Assembly: GCF_040054535.1 (NCBI RefSeq)
Contig: NC_090779.1
Span: forward strand, 22,500,501 to 22,564,500
DNA from: Antennarius striatus
Lineage: Eukaryota > Chordata > Actinopteri > Lophiiformes > Antennariidae
DNA length: 64,000 bases
Direction of reading: 5' to 3'
In this document: piece by piece, positions 11,741 to 23,700 of the stretch
Layout: each line of letters starts with the position of its first letter
Position numbering within the stretch: position 1 is the first letter of the stretch
Position numbers and translations under genes: made by a program
The notes under the pieces: generated by a model
The model's database searches: none
Told to the model about the DNA's origin: nothing
Seen by the model: only the letters and a program-made list of their open reading frames with translations

Positions 11741-14700
11741 ATGGTTAGTCTTTTTAAAAATGTTGGTTTTAGTTCGCTATTTAGCGCTAAATCAATCTGT
11801 GTTGTGATACATGTAACGGTGACATAGCCACAAGCTGGTTTAGCTAGTTACCGTTAGCTGCCTATGATTTCCTTTATATGCTGTCTGATTGGCTAAAACT
11901 GTAGCTACACACTTCCGGCATCACATGTATCCCAATTTGTTCCTTTCATACAGGCTGAAGTTCCAGTCATGTACCCTCACAAGCCCCTGAAATCCAGCTG
12001 CACCAGCAGCAGCATCCCTGAGCTACTGGGTGCCCTGTGTGACTGCAGCCTGTCCGGGGTGTCATGGAAGCGTCGTGCCCTAGGAGGAATCTCCAGGGAA
12101 GGCTTTCGCAAAGCTCTCAAGAAGTGTGCCTATGGTGCCCTGCTGTCAAAGCTGTTTCAAGATGGCACCAAAGGTTCAGCTTCAGGACCGAGCGCCACAG
12201 CAAATACCCCACCCAGAAACAAAGTCCTGATGATATGTTTTGACTTGCGGGTGGCAGGGTGCAGAGAGGAAGCAGAGAATTTGGAGGAGCAATTGCGGAG
12301 GCTGCCGGAGGGAACATCCTCGGGCCTGAAGGAGCTGGATGCTGTACTGGAGCTCCTGGTGAACCTGGCTGGCTCAGCACCTCCTCCCGTAACATCCTTC
12401 AGTGGGGACTACATGAGGCGGGAGAGGCCTGTGCTGCGGCGGCCTCAACCCTGGGGCTACCAGAGCGAGGAGCTGCAGAGGCTTGAGGCCCGGGCCTGGG
12501 GTCTGGTGTGTGGAGTAGAATGGGGGACTTTTGAGACCTTGTGTGGAACTCGGAGGCTTATGGATGCCCCTCCAGGCACAGGGATGCTGGCTCTGAGGGC
12601 TAAACTGGAATTGAAAGAAAAATTTGAGAAAGAGACCAGGCTGACGCTGTTTGGAGCGCTGCATCACACTCGGACCTCAGACATGGACATAAGACTGGAC
12701 ATGCCGCCTGCTCCCAGTAATATTGATGTAACCGGGTTGGCTTTAAGGGTAGGAAACTAGTCTTAGTTTAGCATCTAATCTAAGGTATGTTCAGTTTAAG
12801 TTATTTCCTGGTTATGTAGAGGAATCTTAATGCTTGACTGTTGTCTGTGCAGGTGCCTTCATTTTTAGACCAGTCAGAAGATGAAGGCTTCCAGTCGTCT
12901 TCCAACTTAACCCCAGACTCTCAGTCAGAGCCGAGTCCCGTTCCAGATGTAGATATATGGGAGGCTCTCAAAACCTTTGAACCTGGGAGGCGACGCTGCT
13001 GGGAGTCTGTTGGATGGTAAGGAAACTGTTTTCCAGATAATGATTTAATAAGATTTAAGTATTGAAAGGAGTATTTAAACACTGAGACATAACTTCATGT
13101 AGAACATCAGTCAGATTTAGAGGAAAGCCCAAATAAATAAGAACTTTGTAACTGCTTACCACAAAGTTAAGTTTCTCCGAGTGAAAAGGCGATTGTGTTT
13201 GCTAGTTCACATCATTTAACCCAGATCGGTGTGTTCAAAAACGTCTGCTGTTTGTTGTGTTGTCATTTATTTACTCTGAACAACAAATGACTTTTTCTCC
13301 TTAGCCCACCTGGACAGAGGGAGTCCCTCTATCTTACGGAGGGGGGACGGGAAGCTTTTGACCAGCTCTATCGTCTGTGGGAGGGTCAGTTGAGGGTTGT
13401 CAGCACCAGCACCCCCTCCCCGCTCCTCCCGCTGCCCCAAGATTCCCAGACTCAGCTGGTGACCGACCTCCTGAACGTCCTGATTGGGGTGGCGTCCACC
13501 ACCTTCCCTCTCAACCAGGTACCCATCAGCAGAGTCTGTAGAGTTCTGATGTGTTGTTCGTGGGTCTGTCCCAATGACGTGACATGACTCACGACTTGGC
13601 AATACTTATGAATTTATTCCCCAAACTGAAGTCATGAGAAAACCTTCTGAAATTGCCATGACAACAGTGTTCAATCTGTACTATGAAACATTGCTAGCTT
13701 AGCTCCAATTCTCCATAAACCACTAGTCCCTCGTCTTCCTGCCAACCTGTGAGAGTTTATACACCTCTTTTTTAATAACCCAGACAGGAGGTTCCTGCCA
13801 AGAGAAAAAAAAACCCAACCCCCTTACTTGACCTGAACCCGACCCTTGACTGTTGATAGCCAAGTTAGCCAACAGGAAGTGATGAGACTGTCTTACACAG
13901 AAATGTGAGCAGTCAGGTTGTGAGGATAAAAATGAATCCTGAGTTTTGGCAAATTGTAGATGATATACAGTAGACGTTATAAATCACAGTCAGTTTATGC
14001 TCTACTTACTGCAGCAAATAAGCCCTTAGGATATTTCATCTGTTGCTTTATTGTTTCCAGAAGAAAATCAGTATTCACAACATAGATGGAGTTCCTAACC
14101 TGCTTGCTTTATTGTAATCTAATACATTATTACTGCATCAGATGAATCCAGTGCTGAAATGTTGCAGCAGCTGGTTGACGTGTTTATTAAAGTGAGTTTG
14201 TCTCTGCTGGATGCAGAATAGTCTCTGTTTTCTGCCCCCAGGGGAGTCCTGTTTGGAGCTCTGTATCCTGTTCTCATAAAACAACAACAGGAAGGTCAAC
14301 ATAAAGGAAAACTAATAATATATTGTGGTTTTAATGTAATAACGCCCCCACCCTTCAGGAAGCACCGTGGAGGTGACTCCAAACCTCAACAAAAATTCAA
14401 TATCATAGCTTTACAGAGAGGATCCTGGCTGCAGGCTGTTTTATTGGCTGTTATTAGTTTGTACTTTTGTGTATATATTCTCTGCCATCTGTTTCTGTGT
14501 GTGTCCTCAGAGCATTCAGTTTGATGTCAGGCCTGGTGTGTGTGTGTCAGGAGCATCTCCAGAGAGTGTGTCCCGCCTCCTGGGGGAGCTGGCCCAGTAT
14601 GGAACCCACTACCTAAGGCTGAGCCGCTTCAGTCTGCAGAGCGCCAACAAAAAAGGCCTCGTGTTTCAGGTACATGTGTTTGTCATTCCTGGTACGTGTG

Positions 14701-17700
14701 TTCGTTCGGGTTTCAGATACAGTAGAACCTCGAGATACGAGTTTAATCTGCTCCGTGACTGAGCTTGTAAGGAACACTTCCTCAGGAAACTGAAATTACG
14801 TCATGAAGTTGTTTAGAAGATGTAAGATGTATTGTTGTATCCATCCGCCAAGACTTGGGAAAAACGAGATCCGGTCTCAGCTGATGTTGTATCCATCCGC
14901 CAACACGTGGCAAAGAATGAGATCTGGTCTTAGCTGATGTATCTGAAATGACTCGTATGTTGAGGTACTACTGTACATATGTTTGTGTTTCAGGAGTGTG
15001 TGTTCGTGTTTCAGGAGTGTGTGTTCGTTGTTTTAGGAGTGTGTGTTTGCAAACAGCATCTTTGTAGGAACACTGTCTCAGAAAACTGAAATTACGTCAT
15101 GAAGTTGTTTGGAGGATGGTTCCAGGTTGATATCAGTTGTTGTGTGTCTTTTTATTTTTTGCAGGCGTTTACAGGTGGTCTCCGGAGGTACCTGCATTAC
15201 TACAGAGCTTGTGTTCTCACCACTCCCCCCAACCTCAGCCTGCTGACCATCAGCTTCCTCTTTCGTAAAGTAGGCCGCCAGCTAAGGTGAGGTCAAAGCC
15301 TTTAATCGTCACAACAGTGATGGGGGGAGTCTGTTGGTGCTGTTTCTACTTCAACCTGGTTTTAATGTCTGAGAGTGGACATCTCTGTTCAGATGTGACC
15401 CCGCCCACTCAGCGTGAACGCTAACGTACCCTGGCTACCTCTCTGATTTCCATTCGGCTTGTAAATCACATGTTTGGTCTGAGCTGCAGAGGCTTTTTAG
15501 CACACTGGTCCTTTTTCACACTGATATTCTAAATTAGCATCCTGCTGTTGTTCATTTTCACGGAGTGAACCGCCCGTGACGGAATACTGCTCCGGTGTGT
15601 GGTTCTAAATAGCATGGCAGTGTTCTGCAAGATGAAGAGGTGTGACAAACCAGGAGCAGCGTTTAGGTTCGGAGTGATTGTTGTTTTGTTGTTAAACCAT
15701 CTTTAAATTCTTTCATTTGAGTTCAAACGTCATCCAGTCGTCACGTTTTGAATAGATCCATCAGATTGCCTCGCCTCTCCTATCTCCTGGTCTCAGGTAC
15801 CTGTCAGAGCTGTGCTGTGTGGATGGGCCTTCAGGTCCGGGCCAGGCGACCTTCCCTGTGGTGAGTTCTCTTTATCTCCAGCGTGTCATCCAGTGTTCTA
15901 CCTATCAGATGGCGTGTCAGCTGGATGCCGCGTGTCTCCTCAGGGCGTTAAACTGCTGTCCTACCTGTACAACGAAGCCCAGAGTAACTGCAGCAACGAG
16001 AATTATCCGGTCCTGCTGTCACTGCTGAAGAGCAGCTGTGAGCCGTACACACGGTGAGTTGAACCCCTGAACTCCTCACCGACATGCCGGACTCGCTCTT
16101 CCTCCGTTCACTAACCTGTTCCTGCTCCTCTCAGCTTCGTGTCCGACTGGGTGTACAGCGGCGTGTTTCGAGACGTTTATGGAGAGTTCATGATCCAGGT
16201 CAACGAGGAGTATCTGGGATTCAGAGGTGAGGGAAGCAGCACGGTATCACATAAAACATTTGGCTACAGTCAGCAGGTTCTTAAGATGAAGCGCCGGCCC
16301 AGAGCAGAACCTTTTATGCCTGGTTGGAAACGTCCTTGTTTCTATAACTGGTGTCATGGAATTATTGGATGCCTACCCCAGTAACCTACAGGGACAAACA
16401 AACAGAAAGCCTCACTTTATTCTCCTCAGTCGCCCAAACTGTTTCTGAAATTAATTAGTCTCTCTTCCTGTGATTGCCCTCGACAAACCCGGACGAGCCA
16501 AGTTAATTTTTATTGTCCAATTAAAGACGTGTCCCTTGAAGGAGAGGAGAGGAGTTGACTCGGCAGGAAACGACCATTTCAGAGCAGATAAATAGACCCG
16601 TCTGTTCTCCTGAAGGAGCGCAGATTTAATAGAGTTTATTATTTACTGTTTGATTTGAAGATGCTGTCATCTGTCGCAGCTCAGACGGTGCCAGTAGAGG
16701 ATTCCTCCATCAGTGAGGTTACTTGATCATCTCCCGATATGTAGATTAGTCCATGACGTCATGAACACTGATACTATTTACATTCATGACCAAGCAAACT
16801 TTGAGCTCTTGCATTTCTGAATAACTCTGTAAGAAACCGCCACACCATTTCATGGTCCAGGAGTCACATGATGAAAGTCAGCCTATCAGGGGATTGATGC
16901 TTCATGGGCGGTGACATCATAGGGAAGCTGAGCTTCCTTTGTAGAAGTTGGCCTCTTTGAGATTTGACTATTTCAGTTAGATTTTGTCAGATATGATGTG
17001 AACATTTCAGGTTAGCGTTGGAATGAAGAGCGATAATAAAACCATGGTTGAACCCAGCTCTGTGTTCACGACAGGCCTCTATAAATACAGTCATATAGTA
17101 ATCACTAAAGCTTGTCCAAACGTTGTGTGTCATACAACACCCCAAGGTCAGCCCATCACCTCGGCTCTGTCTGGCTCAGAGGTTCATTTGTTCATCTGCT
17201 ACACCTCATCAACTCCTGCAGTGAACCTCCTCGCTCCTGCTTTTTGGAGGACACACAAATGTCATTGTTCTCCTCGAAGTCCTCCAGCCGGGGAGGCAAT
17301 CAGCGGCGGAGCTCTCCTGCCAAGCCTCAGGCTGGAGGCTCACAGCGTTCCCGTTCTCTTATGCTTTTTGCTCGGGATCACTGAGCTAAGCGCTAACAAT
17401 TTCCAAGTGTTAATTCAAGCGGCCAGGTTCCTGCCATGCCCCGTAAGTCATACTAATAAGGAAAAGTTTTAAGACCGAGTGCAGCCGGAGCGATCCTCCA
17501 GGACGGCTTGAATTGAGAGTGTTTCACTGGTTTTGTAAAAAAAAAAAAAAACTATTCTGAATGAATGTTTTGCAGACAAACACTTCTGGGTCCAAGGATA
17601 CACTCTGATCTCTAAGGACGTGGAGGACTGCGTGCCGCTGTTCCTGAGACACATCGCCAATGACGTCTATGTCTGTGGGAAGACCATCAACCTCCTGAAG

Positions 17701-19935
17701 ATCTGCTGCCCTCAGGTTCCTCCATTCACACGTCCTTATGGGTGGGGGTTTAAGTCTCTGAAGGTTCTGTGAAGATGCTGATGAGTTCTTACTTTTCCTC
17801 TTTTGATCTGTTTGTCTTGTTAACACGTTCAGAGATGCTCCGGTCAGCCTCTAAATCCACTCCACAGTGATCGTCCTGCCACAGCAGTGATTCCATTCAT
17901 TGGGAAATCTATACTGGCCAAAGGGAATGGGACAAATAATCAATACTATGACATATAGGGGCTGGAACCGTCATCAATACCCATTCTTCAGTATTGTGAT
18001 GAATTCTCCTGTGCTGCAGTTCAGATCTCAGTCCCACTTTGAAAACAAAGGCTTCCATTTTAGAATTCTTTCCTCCGTTGTGACGGCCCAAGCGTGATGA
18101 CAACAGAATGAAACGATGAATCATCACCTTCAAATGGTGATGAGGTCATCACAAAACTCAAGTTAACGCCTGAGCGCAAAATCATAATACATATAGAAAC
18201 TCTGGTGTCTTTCGGGAAAAAAATGCTGAATTTAGATCAAACAAGTGGAGAATTTTTGCAGCGAAATACGACCTGTAAGAGACATTTGTGCCTAAAAATG
18301 ACTTGAAGGATTATTCAATCAACGGAAATTGTATTTTTAGGAATTACAACCATTTAACTGTTAATTTTTAATCATTTTCTTGACTGGTCTGGCCTCACGC
18401 TGAAGCCATTTATGTTGTGCACTAAACCTTTCCTTCATTATGAATTAGCTTCCCAGCTCTGACTGCGTTTATCTCTGTGAATGGAGCCTCATTTGCAGTG
18501 ATGACAGTCAGCTTAGCTTTCCAGACAAATGAAAGTCCCAGTGAAGCATTTCTTTGTAATCTAACAGTATTAATGTCCTCTCCCTTATGTGACCCCCCCC
18601 CCATCACCAGACACAATGCATTTTTATGACTCCACCTGCCTAACCTGCAGCCAGAGCCTCTAATCCGACAGCTAGGGTTTCTCCTCATGCTAATCTGGTG
18701 CTCAGTTATTCCTGGACAAACTGCAGGGGACGTGAACATATGTGACTTTATGGATCGAACGATGCTAAAGTGAAGCATCGTTGCTAATGTTCTATTTAAT
18801 GTGGCGTATTATGAGGGGAAATTCTGCTTCACTTGAGTCTTTTTTTAGGTAGAACTGTGAAAATATTAGCTCACTTCTATCTAGGTACTGGAACCAAAGC
18901 AATCTGTTAACAAGTCAATTAATAGAAAGGAAAATGTCCATTTCAATCCGATTCAGTGAAAGATTTTTCTCTCCTCAGCACTACATCTGCTGGTCGGAGC
19001 TGCCGGTGCCTCGTATCGCCGTGACCTTCTCCCTGCAGGAGGTGGAGGAGATCGAGAGAGACTGTGCCGTTTACCGCGGACGCCTGGAGAGGGTCGCTAA
19101 GCACAGCGCCATCAGCAGGGAGCAGCAGGTACTGACACCCAAGTTCCCGAATGTGTGCTTTAGTTCTTTTTATCCCATTTCATTCTAGAGGCTAATATAA
19201 AGGACCAGATCACCCAAAAAGAGAAGTCATTTTTACTTAACCCCCACTCTGTGGAAAGTTTCTGAGCCCACCAGACATGTCTCCAAACAAGAAAAGATGT
19301 AGACCAGTTTTTAGATCCATTTAATGACTCCATGCGTCCCGTTTGACCTGATCCAACCCCCCAGAAGCCCCCAGACCATGAGTGATTTGAGTCTTAAGTG
19401 AAAAGATGTTAATTACAGCCTCCAACCTAAAAGCCTCCGTCTGACGTGGTCCACAAGGTCAAACGTGCCCACGCCTCACTAGACATAATTAATGAGGTGG
19501 AAGAGGTTTGCTCAATTACACAGTGACTTGTGAAACAATAAAGATGCAGCTTTAGATCCATCAGGGTCTCTAAGGGGAATCTGACCTGTAGCCAAAGGAG
19601 CTGGGGGGGGGGGGCTTCTCCTCGTTCTGTGTTCATAATTTGGGTCATGACGGAGGTGCTGACCCTCCAGGACTGAGGAGTTAAGCAATGAGCAGTAAAA
19701 AAAAGGGTGCTGCCTGAGTGTGAGGCTTGATTCACTTGATTTAGTGCTAACCTGGTTAATTTGGCTGACTGGTGGGGGATGGGGGCGGGGGGTGTGAGGC
19801 AGGACCATCTCTGTTAATGATGCTTCCTGTTTTTGGATTGTAAGGCTCAGAGAGTGGAAGCAGCACGCCAGGAGTTGATCAATCAGGTTCGAGAGTCGGC
19901 TGCCAAAACCCTGGAGAGCATCCGTGGTTCGTGGC

Positions 19936-20000
<65 letters not shown>

Positions 20001-20660
20001 TTTAAGAAATGGGTTAGAAACTGTCTCTCTTCAGGAGGAGCGCTGTGTACCACCTCCTGTAGGACAGCCTGTGAATCTGATCTGACTTCAGATCATGTGT
20101 GTTCACTTTCAGGAAGGCGGTGCTAAACCTGGCCTCATGCTCTCTGTGTGTATAAATGTAGTTGTGTGCTTGTTTTTACATGGAGGTGAAATCTCCCACC
20201 GTCTCCTCTCTGGCTCCTGCAGGGCGTCAGGTGTCGCAGCGTCTGGCCGAGGAGGCCAGGAAGAGGGAGCGCTTTGAGGAGCTGAAACACCACCTGGACC
20301 AGGAGCAAGAGGTAGGAGGGAGGGAGGAGTGTGTGAACGGGGGGATTTGCCTTCAGTAAGGTCAGCCAAAAACAATAAAACCCATTCACACACAGCTTGG
20401 AGGAGAAAGTCATTAAATGTTTATGTCTGATGATTTAGGATTTTTGTCACCGAACATCACGTCGTCGTTTAACCGGGGTAAATGTGTAGTAAGTTGTGCA
20501 CATGATCAGTTAAATAAAAAAATGTGTGTTTTAGAGCAACAAGATCTGTGTATCTGAGAATGGAATGAATGAATGAAGCTGTGAATCGTGTTTGATTCAG
20601 TGATTCTAGAGTTGATATCGAACAGATGTTTATATTCTGTAGCTTCGAAAAGACTGACCC

Positions 20661-20704
<44 letters not shown>

Positions 20705-23700
20705 CCGCGCGCGTGTGCGCGTGTGTGTGTGTGTGTGTGGTCGGCTCCAGTGGAGAAATGCGGCCAGGAAGCAGCTGGAGGATGATGACTTCAGCTTCGC
20801 TCGGGAGCTGAGAGACCGAGAAAAGAGGCTTCAGGCTCTGGAGGAGCAGCTGGAGCAGAGAGCGAGGTCTGATCAATCTCTGATTAATCAGTAGTATCTG
20901 ATCCAAATCAATAACCAAGTTTTCTCTATGTCGGTTTCTGTCATCCATATCGTTCAGCTCCGATCAGAAGTAAAATGTTTCAAATTTGTAATGGTGATTA
21001 AAAAAGTCAGTTAACACAAAAAAGTTTCCACGAAAGAAACTCAAGTGATCAAAAGACACTGATCATCAATACATGAGATAATTAGTCAATAAAAATGAAA
21101 TGATTAGTTTGGTTTTATTGCAGATGATTTTAAAACAAAGGATTTGTAAAATCCTTTGTTTTAAAATCATTCAGGAAGAATAGTCATTATTTCTGTTTTC
21201 CTGCTTCCTGATGGAACCGTATTAATTAGCAACGACACATTTACGAATGAATTGATCACAAAATTAATCAGCCACAATCTTGATAATTTACTTGTGGTTT
21301 TTAATCATTTTTATTTAGGAAATAGAACAGATTAATATTTACTACCGTCTAATGTCATCCCTAAATAACTGGAGAAAAACAAAGTATTTGAAGAATAAAG
21401 GACATTTTTTGCTATTTGCAATTTTTCACAGCAGATGACTCATTAATAATCAGTTATTTTGAAAATTACCAGCATAAAATCCTCCATGAATGACTTTAAA
21501 TCATGTGACTCATAGGAAGGAGCTGATTGCTCAGTACAGCCGCCTATCAGAGGAGGCGGCCCGCAGAGAGAGGCGGGCCATGTGGCGGGTGCAACGAATG
21601 AGACTCGACGAAGCCAGGGCTGAATTCTTCACGCGTGACCGACAGCAGACGGAGGTGAAGCAAATTAAACATCCATCCTTTTATATTTTATCCTGTCATT
21701 CTGTGACAAACCAGTGAGAGACAGGAAGCAGCAATATTCTGATCAGACCGTTGACATCAGCTGCAGTCAGATCCGTTTCTGATTCAGGATGTGAAAGCAG
21801 CTCCATCAGAAAGAAATGGGTCATATTTATATGGTTTGTATTGTTCACACCGTTTCAAACAGACTTTCCTTCCTATTACTACAACTGCTGGACAGATTTC
21901 AGTCAAACTTGGTGGCAGGATAGAACATGGACCATGAATACAAAAAACCTGTGTGGAGGGGTGGGACGCAGATCAGAAAGAACTCCTTAAATGTGGGTAG
22001 TCGTCCAGAAAGAACAGGTGGAACCAGCTTTTCATTTTTGTTGAGCTTGTTTAGCTTTCCAGAGCGTTGTCAATTGTGGTGTTCTTGAAACTTGGAGGAG
22101 GGGGCTGGTTCAAGTTGAACTAAAGAGATTTTATTATTATCTAGTCATCTTTATCTAGTGATTTGTCCTTTCATTTTAAGCATTTACAGAAACCAGTGAG
22201 GGAAAGAAAAACTGTCATTACGGCGCTCATGGGAAGTTAATGTCAGTTCTCATGACTCCTTTCCAGGACATGATGGAGAAATACCCTCTAGGCCAGCAGA
22301 GACCCCCCCGTGCAGGACCGCCCTACGTCCCGCCAGCGCCGGTACGACGACACGCTGTTTCTACACAAACTCCTGTTTGTTTTGTAGTAATCAGGCTGTT
22401 ATGAGGTGTGTGTTGCCTCATTAGTTTCCTGTCTTCACAGGAGTTTCCCACTCAGCATCCGGCTGAGACCCAACAACCTGGAGCATCCTCGCCCCCCCTC
22501 AACCCTCTAACCTCCCAGGATGTCATCATCAAAGATTTTCTCCCTGAAAACACAAATCCTGACAGCCAGCAGGTGGACGAGGCCCTGCAGGAGACCGGGT
22601 CTGACCTACCTGAAGGGCGTTCTGCTGTACAACCGGTAGACTATGACTTCAGTGCCCCCTTTAGTCCACTTGAGGGTATCACAGGCCAGGCCCGCCCACA
22701 TGTGATCCAGGACCACCCCTCTTTCTCTCACATCACCATAGGAGAGAATGTCCCTCAAGTTCAGAGGAGTCTTCCCAAAGCCAGCGCTTTCGGCCAAGCT
22801 TCCAACTCCAGCTTTGCTCTGGGCCTGTCCACCTCAGAGGAACCCCAGAACATGTTTAGATCAAGCCCGATTGGTTCAGAGCAGCTCACAGATGGGAGGA
22901 GCTTCATCACCAACAAGCAGGAGGGGGGACAGCGGTCGGATGCAGGTGGAAACGAATCGGGGGGTACTGAACCATCGGCTTCAGATCATCAGAATCATGT
23001 TGGAAGTGTTTCTTTGTCGTGTGTCTCTGGTGCAGAAATGAAAGACGGGGATTCATTTTCACTGACTGTCAAACCTTCAGCTGGTATCCATGGAGATCCC
23101 TCTGATGTCCACTCACATGTGGGACAGTTTAAATCTGAGGAAACGCCTCCTAAAGTCCAGAGTCATGTCTTGGATTTACCCGTCGGGATCAGAGACCAGA
23201 ACCCAGAGGCTCCTCTTCCCTCCTCTGGTGCTCACGTTCACGATTCTCCTGCCCCAAACCTCCACGCACACGCCTTGGATTCACACATGATTGGGGAGGA
23301 CGTGTCTGACGGTGTTGCTCGTCTGCCCTCCTCCAGTGTTTGTGGTCACCCCTCAGACGCCCACATTAAAGTCGGAGAGAATGTCTGGAATGTTGTTGCG
23401 CCGCTTCCGCCTGCTGGACTCCACGGCCATTCTTCTGACGCCAACATTAAAGTGGGCGAGTTTGTGTCTGACGCGCCTGAGGAGAAACCTCGCTGGAGTA
23501 AACACGGCCACGCCTCCGACTGCATCCTTCAGACGGGCTGTGTCGTGTCTGGAACTGAACCCACCTCCTCTGCGCTGCCTGGCAACGCCCACGGTCACTC
23601 CTCTGATTCCACGCTGGGGGTGGGTTGTGTGGTTTCAGGAGATGAACCCAAACTGCTTTCTTTACCCGGCAGCGCCCACGGTCACTCCTCTGACTCCACA

